A DNA stretch of 64,000 nucleotides, taken from NCBI GenBank assembly GCA_030272155.1, contig CP126194.1, positions 1,479,501 through 1,543,500 of the forward strand, given 5' to 3'. Shown here one piece after another: positions 47,912 through 58,866 of the stretch. The notes beneath the pieces are model-generated. The model was not told where the DNA came from and searched no databases. It saw only the letters and a list, made by a program, of their open reading frames with translations. The position numbers and the translations under genes are program-made. The stretch is from Tetradesmus obliquus. Its lineage: Eukaryota; Chlorophyta; Chlorophyceae; Sphaeropleales; Scenedesmaceae. Within the stretch, counting starts at the first letter, position 1, and the number at the start of each line of letters is the position of its first letter.

Positions 47912-50026
47912 AGGCTGCATCCTGGCTGACGACATGGGCCTGGGCAAGACGCTGCAGGGCATTGCGCTGATGTGGACGCTGCTGCAGCAGGGCTCGCCAG
48001 CACTGGGCGGCAAGCCCATCGCCAAGGTGTGCATGCGTGTTGGTGGTTCAGATGTCTTGGGTTTGATTGCAGTGATTGGGTTTGACATGATCAGCAGCTC
48101 TGTGCAGCAAGCCCATTGCCAAGGTGAGGCTGCGTGGGAGGTGATAGCCATGCGCCAGCTGCATTGTCATCATGATACCTTTGGCCACAGCAACATCATC
48201 ATCAGCTCTGCACTTCACTTCACTTCACTGCACAAGCTGCGTGTGTGGTTGCTGCTGTTCCTGCTGCTGCAGCGCGCCATCATCGTATGCCCCACAAGCC
48301 TGGTCAGCAACTGGGACAGCGAGTGCACCAAGTGGCTCAAGGGCCGCTGCAGGTGCGCGCCGCATGTTTTCGCTGTCAGTTTGCGCTGATGCACATACTG
48401 CGCATGTTACCATGCTCCATTCGAATGCACAGCTGGTGATACAGATACGCAGCCATCGCTGCCAAGGAGACATCCCTGCGTCACACACATAACCGTGGTT
48501 GGGTTGGGTTGCTAGCAGCTACAGCCAGCAGCTCAAGGCAATGCGTGTAACTGCCATGAAGGCATGTGTGTGGTTGCTGCTGCTCTGACTGCTGCGCTTT
48601 GCGTGCCTGCTTTGTGGTGTGTGCTGGTTCAGGACGCTCGCGCTGTGTGAGAGCAGCAGGGATGACGTGATCGACGCGATCACGCGCTTCGTCGCGCCTC
48701 ATAGCAGCTATCACTGCCTCATCATCAGGTGCGCAAGATGACTGCGTTGCTGTCCTGGCTGGTGCATGCGCACAGAAGCAGCATACGCTTACGTTAATCG
48801 ATTGCATTCAGGCTGACGGTTACACTGCTCGGAGGCAACCTCGCGTCTGCTTCACTGCCACAAGAGCTGCATGCATAGTCCTTACGCTTGCCATCTTTCT
48901 CAAGGACATGCTGCCATGCGCCTGCTGCTGCGGCTGCTGCCGCTGCCGCAGCTACGAGACGTTCCGGCTGCATGCGCCGCGCCTGACCGCCCCTGGCAGC
49001 TGCGACCTGTTGATATGCGACGAGGCGCACCGGCTGAAGAATGACGCCACGCTCACCAACAGGTGCTGCTGCTGCCGTTTTGCAGTAAAGCTATGTGGGC
49101 GCATGCATTTGTCACCATGCCTAATCTGAGGGAACTGCAAGCAGGCCTTGTTGATGCCAATTATGCAGAGCTTGTGTGTGCAGCTGCTGACGTCTGGACC
49201 ATGTGTGCATTTGTGCAGCATGTGTGCGCCAATGTGTCTGTGTGTGTGGTGCATGCGCATGTAATTTCCAGTGCTGTGGCTTTATTGGCAACACAATAAT
49301 GCTTTTGAATGTGTGTGCAGGGCGCTGGACAGCCTGCCGTGCCGCAGGCGCGTGCTGCTGTCAGGGACACCCATGCAGAACCATCTGGATGAGGTAAGGC
49401 TTCTAGACATAGCAGCAGCAGCAGCAGCAGGCTCACTTCGCCAGGTGGTTCTGTACAGGCATCCCTGACAGCTGCTGCTGCTTCAAAGCCGGGCAGTGTG
49501 CTGTACTCTGCAACGCATGCACTGCGTTCGCTGCATCCGCTGCGCATGCAGCCTCTGCACCTTTGCGTGTGAGCCACACACTTCTGCCCCTGCTGCTGCC
49601 GCTGTGCCGTTCTTGCCGCAGTTCTTTGCCATGGTGGACTTCTGCAACCCCGGCGTGCTGGGCAGCCCGGCAGAGTTCAGGAAGCGCTTTGAGGCGCCCA
49701 TCCTGGCGGGCAGAGAGCCGGGCGCAGCGCCTGACGTGGCAGGTGCGTGCATGTGTGGCGACAGCAGCAGCAGCAGCAGCGGGGTCTGTCAATGTCCCTG
49801 CCATTTCAATGTACAGGCGGGCCGTGAAGATTTTGTTTTGCTGCTGGCATCTCCTACCTTGCAGCTGTGCCTGGCTCAGCACTGATCAGCTTTGCACAAC
49901 CAGACACCTGTTTGAACCCAAACATGCGCGCCCAACACCTTCGGTGATTGTGTCTGTCTCGCACACTCAGGTCTAGTCACACCTACCTGTGCTGCTGCTG
50001 CCGCCGCTGCTGCTGTGCTGCTGCTG

Positions 50027-50098
<72 letters not shown>

Positions 50099-53000
50099 AG
50101 CGCTGGGTGAGGCGCGCAGCGGGGAGCTGTCTGGGCTGGTCAACGCCTTTATCCTGCGACGCACCAACAAGCTGCTCAGCGACCACCTGCCGCCCAAGGT
50201 GCGGCGGGCAGCATGATTCACTCATAGTTCCATGCATCATCAGCTCATTAGCTCAGCTGTTCTGCGCTGGCTGGCTTCAGGGAGGGATATTGTCACCAGC
50301 AAGTGTGCCCAAGGGATGAAAGCATGTGCTGCCTGACTTTGCACCTGCTGGAACGCGTCTTGTGCTGCTTGTGTGTATGCAGGTGGTGCAGGTGGTCGTG
50401 CATCAGCTGAGCGAGCTGCAGCAGCAGCTGCACGAGGCCTTCCTGCTGCAATCAGCATGTCTGCTGCTGATGGCATGCCGTGCATGTGTCCCTGTCTTGT
50501 GTGCATGTAGGTGGTGCAGGTGGTGGTGTGCCGGCTGGGTGAGCTGCAGCGGGCGCTGCGTGGTTTCAAAGTGTGAGGGTGTGAATGCCTGTAGTACGAG
50601 ATATTGCTGCTGAACTCAATAATGCGGCGCTTTCTTCATGTGCAGGTGGTGCAGGTGGTGGTGTGCCGGCTGGGTGAGCTGCAGCAGCAGCTGTACGAGG
50701 CCTTCCTGCTGTCCAACGCCACGCGGCGGCTGCTGGCGGGCTCCAAGGTGGGCGGCGTCAGTGCAAACAGCAAACATCTGTCGATGCTGCTGCTCTGGCT
50801 GAGGCATCTGCGGCTAGCATGTATGCATTCCATTACAGGCGATGCTGAATGTTTTGCAGCAAACGTAGCTTCATAGGCTGCTGCCTGGCGGTACAAATGT
50901 GTCGCCATCACTAGGGGCTATGCCTCTTGGGATCTGGGCATTCTGCTCGCCACTCTAGAATGTGCGTGCATTGGCTCATATGTGCGTTTGTCTGATGTTG
51001 TGTGCAGGCCACGGGCGTGCTGTCTGCCATCACCTCGCTGAAGAAGCTGTGCAACCACCCCAAGCTCATCTACGACACGCTGCACAGCAAGGCACAGGTA
51101 CTGCTACTGGCTTTGATAAGAATATTGCTGTCATGCCAATATTGTTACTACTGTTGGCACCACCCCAAGCTCATCTACGACACGCTGCACAGCAAGGCGC
51201 AGGTAGTGCTGTCGGTGTAAATGTGAGTACCACAGTCATGCCGATATTGTTACTACTGCTGGCACCACCGCAAGCTCATCTACGACGCACTGCACAGCAA
51301 GGCGCAGGTAGTGTTGTGGCCAAGGCATGTGAATGCTTTGGTAAAGCATTTGTCACATCTATTGTTGTTATCAATTACACCACACCCAGCTCATCTCCGA
51401 CATGCTGCACAGCAAGGCGCAGGTACTGATGCCGAACGTTGATGGTAGTAACCCTGCTACTTGTATCGCCAGTGCGGCGGCTGCGGCTCGGAACAGAGTC
51501 CGAGCCTGTGCATGCTATCCTGCAGCGCGGCCTGTCTTTTGCCGCCCAGCAGCACCCAAGCATCCAGGTAAACCTCGCCGTTGCCCCAACGCTGCCGACT
51601 GTGCCTGCAGGTTGACGGCACTGTTGTTGAAGGCTTCGAGGGTGTGGGGGAGCTCTTCCCGCCCGGCCTATTTGACAACGGGCGCCCGGGGCGCGGCGAG
51701 ATGGCGCTGGGCTGGGAGTGCCTCAGTGGCAAGATGGGCTTCGTGGCACAGCTGCTGGCGGTGCTGCGGGCGACGACAGACGACAAGTGAGTTATGTTTT
51801 GAGCATCGCTTGAGTTACATGGATGTTGCAAGTGACGGGCATGTTTTGGGCTGGGCTGGAGTGCCTCAGCGGCAAGATGGGCTTCGTGGCGCAGCTGCTG
51901 GCAGTGCTGCGGGCGACAACAGACGACAAGTGAGGATTGGTTGCGCCACATGCTTGTCATGTTGCAGGGGTAGGCTTGCTGTTATATAGGGGAAAGTGAA
52001 GGTGGCAAGATGGGCTTCGTGGCGCAGCTGCTGGCAGTGCTGCGGGCGACAACAGACGACAAGTGAGGCCTTTGAAATAACAGTAGACAGTTCAAGCAAT
52101 GTTGGGGATGCTTTCATGTCAGGGAGGGGCTTCAGCGGCAAGATGGGCTGTGTGGCGCAGCTGCTGGCGGTGCTGCGCGCGACGACAGACGACAAGTGAG
52201 TGTTCACAATCACAGTGGATGTCTGCTGCTGGGAGGTGGTGCTGTGTTGTCAGGGAGAGGCATCAGCGGCAAGATGGGCTGTGTGGCGCAGCTGCTGGCG
52301 GTGCTGCGCGCGACGACAGACGACAAGTGAGTGTTCACAATCACAGTGGATGTCTGCTGCTGGGAGGTGGTGCTGTGTTGTCAGGGAGAGGCATCAGCGG
52401 CAAGATGGGCTTCGTGGCGCAGCTGCTGGCGGTGCTGCGGGCGACGACGGACGACAAGTGAGCCCTTGGGCCGCATCGGAAACTTGCTGCATGGATAGGG
52501 ACGTGTTTTATGTCAACATGGTGCAGAGGGATAGGCCGATAGGACGAAGGCGATAAACCAGACAATGCGATCCACCTGGCCTCTGCCTGCAGAGACGTGC
52601 GTTTTGCCACCTGAAAGGGTGTCCTGAGGCATGGCGGTTTGCAACGCTGCTGTGTCTGACCATTCACTGCTGCTGCCGCCGCCGGTGCTGCTGCTGCCAG
52701 GGTGGTCATCGTGTCCAACTACACGCAGACGCTCGACCTGTTTGCGGCACTGTGCCGGCAGCGCGGCTACGTCCACCTGCGCCTTGACGGCTCCACCAGC
52801 ATCACCAAGCGCCAGAAGCTGGTGGGCCAGCTCAACGCGCCAGGCTCCAAGGTACGAGTCTCTACATCCATATTCCACCCATAATTCATCCATGGCGCAT
52901 CCATACTTCATACAACACCTTGCTGACACATCCAACACCAAGCGCCAGAAGCTTGCGGGCCAGCTCAACGCACCCGGCTCCAAGGTGATATAGGCACTAC

Positions 53001-55380
53001 GTCAGGCAATGCTGTGCCAGACTGCTGTAGCTGCCATGTGTGCGTGCATCTGGACCCTCGTCACCCGATAGAATCTGGGACAGCTCAACGCGCCTGGCTC
53101 CAAGGTGGGCGGGCAGTATCCAGCTGTTTCAAGCTGGATATGCAGCGGCACGTTGGCCCTGATATGCTGCTGCGTGGTGGCCTCTGTACGATGGTGGTGC
53201 AGCTCAACACGCCTGGCTGTCATGCATCAGGGCAGCTGTTTCTTGGCACTGTGTAAGAGACCATTGAGCTCTGTGTGGCTGTTGCGCTGCTGATGTGCAT
53301 GTGCTGCAGGTCTTTGTGTTCCTGCTATCCAGCAAGGCGGGCGGCTGCGGGCGGCTGCGGGCTCAACCTGGTGGCTTTGAAATAAACCCCATTGCCAACC
53401 AAGCGTGAGCTCTGTCTGTGTTGCGCTGTTGCTGCCATGTGCTGCAGGTGTTTGTGTTCCTGCTGTCCAGCAAGGCGGGCGGCTGCGGGCTCAACCTAGT
53501 AGGGGCCAACCGGCTCATACTCTTCGACCCAGACTGGAACCCAGCCACTGACAAGCAGGCGGCGGCACGGGTAAGCTGAGATGCAGTGCAGGCAGTGTCA
53601 GAGCGGGGCATGCAGGCACTGCGATTGCTCCGCTCGTGTGGCCGAGTGGTATCTGAAACCTACATTCACCTTGCATGCCGCCGCACAGAAGCACAGCCTG
53701 CACAGGTCTTGCATTAGCTGCCTAGGGTTGAGCTACATTTGTGCCTGTAAACAGTGCCGAAACCATGACCTACCGCACTACTACTATTTGCAGGTGTGGC
53801 GCGACGGGCAGCGCAAGCGCGTGTACTTGTACCAGCTGCTGAAAGCGGGCACCGTTTGTTTGTTTTAAACTCATACTGTACCGCACTTGTTGTTTGTGCA
53901 GGTGTGGCGCGACGGCCAGCGCAAGCGCGTGTACGTGTACCGGCTGCTGACGGCAGGCACCATTGAGGAGAAGGTCTTCCAGCGCCAGATCAGCAAGGAA
54001 GGCCTGCAGCAAGTCGTCGACGCAGCAGCAGCAGCGCCGGGTGCGCTGGGCGCTGCACAGGGGCAGGGGGCCTCTGCTGGGGAGGGTTTGGCAGCAGAGG
54101 ATGGGGGCAAGGGTGGTGGTAAAAGTAACAAAGGTGGGCAGGGGGCTTCCAGCATGAGCTTAATGAGTGCTGAGGAGCTTCGGGAGTTGTTCAGTTTGAG
54201 GCCGGATGTGGCGAGTGACACGTATGAGGTGATCCGGGGAGGGAGCGAGCGCGCGGCGGCTGTGGCGGCTGCGCGGGATGCGGCGGCGGCGGCGGCGGGT
54301 GCGGTTGGTGGGGGGTGTTTGGTGTTGGATAGCGAAGAGGGCGAGCAGGGCAGCAGTGATACAGAGAGCAGCGAAGATGATGATGATGATGAGTTTTGCG
54401 ATAATGCAGGACGCAGGCGCAGGAACAGCAGCAGCAAAAGCAAGGGCAAGCAGCAGCAGCAGCAGCTGGACCAGCAGGCTGCGGCGGCAGCGAATGAGGC
54501 TGCAGCCGCGGCTGGCGCTGCTGCTGCTGCCAGCGAGTATGCAATGCTGGATGGCCACAGGCCGCAGGTTGGGCAGCCTTCTGAGGAGGACCTGAGAAAC
54601 TTTGGGCACCACACAGCAGCAGCACTAGCTAGTGTGCCTGATGCAGCGCTGCAGGCTGCTGCAGGCGACTTTGTGAGCTTTGTGTTCAGCTGCCAGGTGC
54701 AGGGGCGGCTGGACATGTGCTCTCAGCAGCAGCAGCAGCAGGGGTCAGCTGGTGCTGCTAAGGTCCCAGCAGGTCAGATAGGCAGCAGCAAGCAGCAGCA
54801 TGCACAGCAGCAAAGCAGCAGCAGGGTTGGCCAAGCTGCTGCAGCAGCAGCAGCGAGTAGTAAAACAGACGGAGCAGCAGGTAGGCCGCCAGGTTTGCTC
54901 AGCAGCAGCAAGCCGAGGCACTCCGCTCCTGCTGCGCTGAAGCGGCCACTGGTCGACAGCAGCGGCGTGACCGCACAGCAGCAGCCCAGCAGCAGTGCCC
55001 GGCGGCACAGTGACTCTGCATTACCTGCTGTAGGTCTGCAGGACAGCAGAGTTGAGCTTCAGCAGCAGCAGGAGCAACAGCAGCAGCAGCAGCAAGTAGA
55101 CCGGCAGCAGCAATGCCAGGCAATAGAAAGGCAGCAGCAGCAGCTAGAGCACCACAGGGCAGTCCAGCCGCATGCTCTGGCAGATGCCAGTAGCCGGCTC
55201 AACAGCAGCAGCAGCAGCTTGCCTCAAGGCGGCGGCGGCAGTGTCGGCATGCAGCAAGCTGGCAAGCAGCAGCAGCAGCAGAAGCGGCAGAAAATCATGC
55301 TGAAGCCAGCATCAAGTGGTGCTGCTGCAGGCGCAGCAGCTGGCTGGGCTTCAGGAGATGACAGCGATGACTTCATGTGA
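46164..55380 (+). CDS. RAD54: RAD54 homologous-recombination SNF2 translocase
   Basis: About 16 exons. Secure early exons are 46607-46714, 47024-47393, 47914-48026 and 48273-48352. The last exon runs 53902-55380 (stop TGA). The N-terminal part has [12 protein letters not shown] and [19 protein letters not shown], diagnostic of RAD54. ATPase motifs follow in order: [53 protein letters not shown], then [55 protein letters not shown] and [12 protein letters not shown]. It translocates on double-stranded DNA and aids Rad51 strand exchange. [15 protein letters not shown] is the usual RAD54 tail block. A Gln/Ser/Ala-rich extension of more than 300 residues follows it, absent from animal and yeast proteins. 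Introns carry many partial exon copies. The first exon (ATG 46164, [17 protein letters not shown]) is the weakest part because its donor phase does not match exon 2. Confidence 0.92.
47362..47705 (+). repeat. Duplicated donor edge in RAD54 (CVTGLRL)
   Basis: The exon end gcgtgacggggctgcggctg plus donor region (47361-47410) recurs at about 47648-47705 within the following intron. It retains GGCCGCG|gtgagtgtcatga. The copy is donor-side and downstream. Confidence 0.85.
47847..47912 (+). repeat. CTG tract merging into a RAD54 3' splice site
   Basis: A run of CTG triplets of about 66 nt ends in the CAG acceptor used for the exon that encodes [13 protein letters not shown] (starts 47914). No other pyrimidine tract is present. 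Confidence 0.85.
50028..50100 (+). repeat. CTG tract (about 24 units) at a RAD54 acceptor
   Basis: An almost perfect CTG run whose last triplet becomes the CAG acceptor of the exon encoding [16 protein letters not shown]. Conceptual translation gives poly-Ala or poly-Leu shadows. Confidence 0.9.
50381..50720 (+). repeat. Three copies of a RAD54 acceptor-side exon edge ([14 protein letters not shown])
   Basis: Copies begin at about 50381, 50511 and 50645. The third continues into the real exon. All start (t)gcaggtggtgcaggtggt and encode VVQVVV(H/C)(Q/R)L(S/G)ELQ variants. The two extra copies are upstream, about 130 bp apart, and keep the acceptor. Confidence 0.9.
51053..51424 (+). repeat. 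Four copies of a RAD54 donor-side exon edge ([12 protein letters not shown])
   Basis: The real exon end at 51056-51099 is followed by copies at about 51162-51203, 51266-51308 and 51390-51422. Each ends GC(A/G)CAG|gta. Spacers share ccaatattgttactactg-type sequence. The last copy is preceded by cacccag and is exactly 33 nt to its donor, so it could act as an in-frame exon. Confidence 0.9.
51721..52457 (+). repeat. Six copies of a RAD54 donor-side exon edge ([21 protein letters not shown])
   Basis: The real exon end (donor after 51786) is followed by five copies ending at 51929, 52062, 52195, 52326 and 52457. Spacing is 143, 133, 133, 131 and 131 bp. Every copy keeps GACGACAA|gtgag. The two spacers between copies 4-5 and 5-6 appear identical over about 60 bp, so the last duplication is recent. 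In copy 2 the segment from tcag|CGGCAAG to its donor is 60 nt without a stop. Confidence 0.95.
52801..53217 (+). repeat. Copies of a RAD54 donor-side exon edge ([15 protein letters not shown])
   Basis: The real exon end (52801-52851) is repeated at 52937-52985, partially at about 53085-53105, and as a shorter, diverged piece at 53200-53217 (cagctcaacacgcctggct). All are downstream in the following intron. The 5' parts of the copies are progressively shorter. Confidence 0.85.
53308..53510 (+). repeat. Duplicated RAD54 acceptor-side edge ([16 protein letters not shown])
   Basis: A copy of the exon start lies at about 53310-53375, upstream of the real exon at 53450. The copy has an internal duplication of cgggcggctgcggg that would add residues to the nucleotide-binding loop, and it ends without a clear donor. 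Confidence 0.85.
53790..53970 (+). repeat. Duplicated RAD54 acceptor-side edge ([16 protein letters not shown])
   Basis: A copy at about 53794-53853 precedes the real exon (53902 onward) with the same gcag|GTGTGGCGCGACGG acceptor. It reads [20 protein letters not shown] and soon reaches a stop (TAA at about 53867). Use of the copy would truncate the protein after the conserved motif VI. Confidence 0.9.
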
Positions 55381-55964
55381 CCTTAAGGTTTGCAGCCGGA
55401 CTGTCTCTTGATCATGTGCTTTTGCTGTGCATGCTCTGCGCGGAGCGCCGCACAGCAACGTCATGTGCACAGCCAGTCGCTGCTGTAAGTGCTACGTTGT
55501 CTTGTAGGGACAGCACGAAGTTTGACCTTGTACCACTGGTCAAACATAACAAATGAGGACAAGTAGCTATGGCCCCCCTATCATTTGCTTTGCCCAGTGA
55601 GATGCACACTGCTGCCAGTTCATTGGTTGCCTGCCCTGTATGTGGGGTCAGTACAACGTGCGTGGTGACTTCTCTGGCTTTGTCCTGCTCAGCAGTGGCA
55701 TGGCATGTATGGTCTGTTAGACCAGGGTGTGACGCGCGAAGCCAGGCTGGCATCATGCTATGCTGCCCTAGGCTAGATGTTGTCTGCGTTACATGTTTGC
55801 TGCACTGTGGTGTTTGATCGTTGCAGCAGCACAACAGGACCACGGCCAGTTCTGTTGAGCTGACTCCTGCCTGCAGTGCAACTGCTGTTCGAGCGCTCCC
55901 CATGGACCCATGATTCCTGCTGAAACAAAAAATAAAACGACATATATCAGAGCTGGGGGACAGG
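55381..55964. other. Intergenic region RAD54 / AP-2 sigma
   Basis: About 0.58 kb, containing the RAD54 3' untranslated region and the AP-2 sigma promoter. A short AT-rich segment (aataaaacgacatatat) lies about 30 bp before the AP-2 sigma start codon. No gene was seen. Confidence 0.45.
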
Positions 55965-57430
55965 ATGATCCGCTTCCTGCTGTTGCAGAATAGGGCAGGC
56001 AAGACCAGGCTCGCCAAGTACTACGTGCCGTTGGGAGACCACGAGAAGCGAAAGCTAGAATACGATGTACATAGGCTAATAGTCACGCGGGACCCTAAGC
56101 ACACAAACTTCGCAGAGGTACGCTGCTACCCGCCCAAGCAGTTGCTGCTGCTTGTACTTGCAGCAACACTGACTTGCTGCTGGCCCTTCTTCCTGATCTT
56201 ACTCTGCCAGGACCAGTCGTCTGCACATTTTCAGGCAAATCATCTGCATGATAGCATGATGCTATCTGCAACTGCTCCTGAGTATCCTGCAGGCCTGCAA
56301 GCCCACATACTACTGCCCACTCACTGTCCTCGTCCTCATCCTGCTGTATTCTTCCTCCCATGCACTCTCCAACCCTGCTGTCACGTCACCTGGCCACCAA
56401 CACGCTGCAGTTCAAAACCTACAAGATCGTGTACCGGCGCTACGCGGGGCTGTTCTTCAGCCTGGGCATTGACGTGTCAGACAACGAGCTGGGCGCCCTG
56501 GAAGCCATCCACCTGTTTGTGGAGATCCTGGACCACTACTTCAGCAACGTGTGCGAGCTGGACCTGGTGTTCAACTTCCACAAAGTGCGCTTGCATGTGT
56601 TAACAGAATGATTCTGTGCTGCTTATGTTTGTGGAGATGGGTACTGTCGCAGGAAGGCAGCTGGCAGGCAGCAGCTGTTTGGGCGCACCATGTGCTGCAG
56701 GATGACCTGCAGGCCAAGGCGGCTCCGAGTATGCAGTCTGTCAGGAGGATGAACTGAGCATCGATTGAAGCCAGAAGCGATTTTCTGCACAGCACGCTAC
56801 TTTTGCTTGCTTTCTCTGCACACGCACTTCCCGTTGCACCAACCTGTGTGCTGCATTGTTGTCCTGCAGGTGTACCTCATCCTGGATGAGTTCATCCTGG
56901 GAGGAGAGTTTGAGGAGACTAGCAAGAAGGTGCGCCTGCAGCAGCCAGCACTCGCAGCCTGCACAGCCTGCACAGCCAGCAGCACCATGCAACAGCCAGC
57001 AGCAGCTGCAACAGCAGCGTCAGGCAGCTTGAGGCAGCGTGCAACAGCTTGGTGCAGCCTGCACATCTACCAGGGATGGCTGCACAGCACTGCTGTAACT
57101 GAGTTACTGCAGCTGCTTGGTTTGTCGCAGGCGCTGCGGTCTGTTGCAGAGCACGGGTGTCTGCTTGTGGTGGCAGCGGCAAATATAGCTCACAACAGTG
57201 TATGTTTGAATGTGCGTTATGCAGCTGTACGTTGCGGCGGCTTTATGGGCTTCTGTCGGAGCGCAGCATTCACATGACAGCCGCTGTCTGCGGTGATGGT
57301 GCAGCAGTGCAGCACAGCTTGTCTGCAACTGCCATCAACTGCTGCCTTGCTTGTTGCTGCTGCTTGCTGCTGCCTCCTGCTGCAGGTAATCCTGGAGCGG
57401 CTACGAGAGCTGGACAGCATAGAGGTCTAG
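55965..57430 (+). CDS. AP2S1: AP-2 complex sigma (small) subunit
   Basis: Four exons: 55965-56117, 56411-56584, 56870-56929 and 57386-57430, all GT-AG and phase 0. The product is 143 aa, against 142 in animals. The start is [20 protein letters not shown], the signature of small adaptor subunits. Further motifs are [51 protein letters not shown] and the C-terminal helix [20 protein letters not shown] and the overall closeness to plant AP-2 sigma favour AP-2 over AP-1. The subunit sits in the clathrin adaptor core at the plasma membrane and binds the dileucine sorting signal. This is the cleanest gene in the window, with no triplet inserts in its exons and no duplicated exon edges. Confidence 0.95.
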
Positions 57431-58866
57431 CCTGGCAGCAGCAGGGCCTGCACATACACAGCAGCAGCAGCAACAGTGCCTGGCATAGGCTGCTCAGCTG
57501 GAGCAGCAGGGCCAGAATGACAGGACACAGGCACTTGCGCGGCAGCAGCTTTTGCGGCGCATCAAAGCTGGTGCAGCCGCTGCAGCAGCAGCAGCTGCAG
57601 CACAGACGCTGGAAGCGCTACTCTCCTGTTTCAAAGTGCTCATCGGCACATGGAGGGACTTTGGCATCAGTTTCGGTAGCCAAGTGACAGCTGCCTGTAG
57701 ATGAGGGTGTATGCCAAGGTGTTGCTGAATGGCGGAAGGCAGCAATGCTGTCAGCCATTTGCCATGCTGTGATGCAGCATGCGTACGTGCTGCACGGCCT
57801 TAGCTGCTGGGAGCAACACTTGCAGGCTCAATGGCATCGAGGTTTCAGCTGTGACTGATCCCAAACAGCACGTGTTGGGTTTGTCTGGTGCATGCATGCA
57901 TGCCGTGCTGTGTCTTATTATGTCAAGGGTTGGTGTGGGCAACAGCACATGAATGTTTCTCAGGTTGGGAACAGCAGATGTCATGCAACGCAACGCAAGC
58001 AGCAGCTGGGGTGCTGGTTGTGGTGCACTAAACATCATCTTGCTTGTTGTCAACCCCATCATCTTGCTTGTTGGAAGTACTGCGCCGCGGCGTTGCTTCA
58101 TCATGGACGGTTGGCACTCAACATGGTATGGAGGACATGGTCAACCCAATTTACCCTTGTATGCCAGCCACTGGCTGGCATGGGGTATTGAGGTAGGACC
58201 ACGAACCTGTGGATCCAATCCTACATTATATAGTGGGTTTGAAAGCATTGTGCTGCCAGACCAAGCATTGTAATAAATGAACCTGATGGGCCGTGTGTTG
58301 ACCGTTTGATATGGCAGCTACAGCGAATCACCCAGGGATCATGGGAGCTGCAACATCAGCAGGTGATCTTTAGCTCTGCTGTGGTCTGTTTGCGCCAGAG
58401 GCGAAACAGGCACACGGTGGCGCTCAAGCAGTGACTGCATTCAGCGTTGACTACACCAGCAGTAGCCAGCAGATAAATTCAAATCAAAGAACGCGTACGT
58501 GTACAGGTGGAACGAAATCATAGTGCCTCAGCCACTGGGTGAATATGCCAGCTGCAGGCAACTTCAAAACCATGTCATTGTCATAACCTGTGAGAGTTTG
58601 AATTTATGAGCGTTTAAGCCGATCTGCAAGCACAATCTTGCGTGGAAACATCGTTTTGCCGTATCGTACGCTCACTGCGAGAGCTGTGCAAGCAGTTCCA
58701 AGCGAACACAACAACTACCAGTGCAGGCTTCTGAAACTCTGTCAAACTCCGGCAAAGTGGTGGCCTATATGTTACTTCACAACTCAACAAAATTGATTTG
58801 AGCTACATCGTTACTGGCAGGGAGGGGTGCCACAGCGCCTCCTACTGCACTAAGCAGCATCACAGC
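57431..58866. other. Interval between AP-2 sigma and the TAZ locus
   Basis: About 1.4 kb holding the AP-2 sigma 3' region and the upstream side of the HAC-derived locus. The segment 58000-58060 has a local duplication of catcatcttgcttgttg. No coding exon is supported. The region 58450-58780 is relatively AT-rich, as a promoter might be. Confidence 0.4.

Noticed and set aside
53629..53700. tRNA-like start gtgtggccgagtgg
   Set aside because: No matching acceptor stem, anticodon arm or GTTCGA-type T arm follows. It lies in a RAD54 intron.
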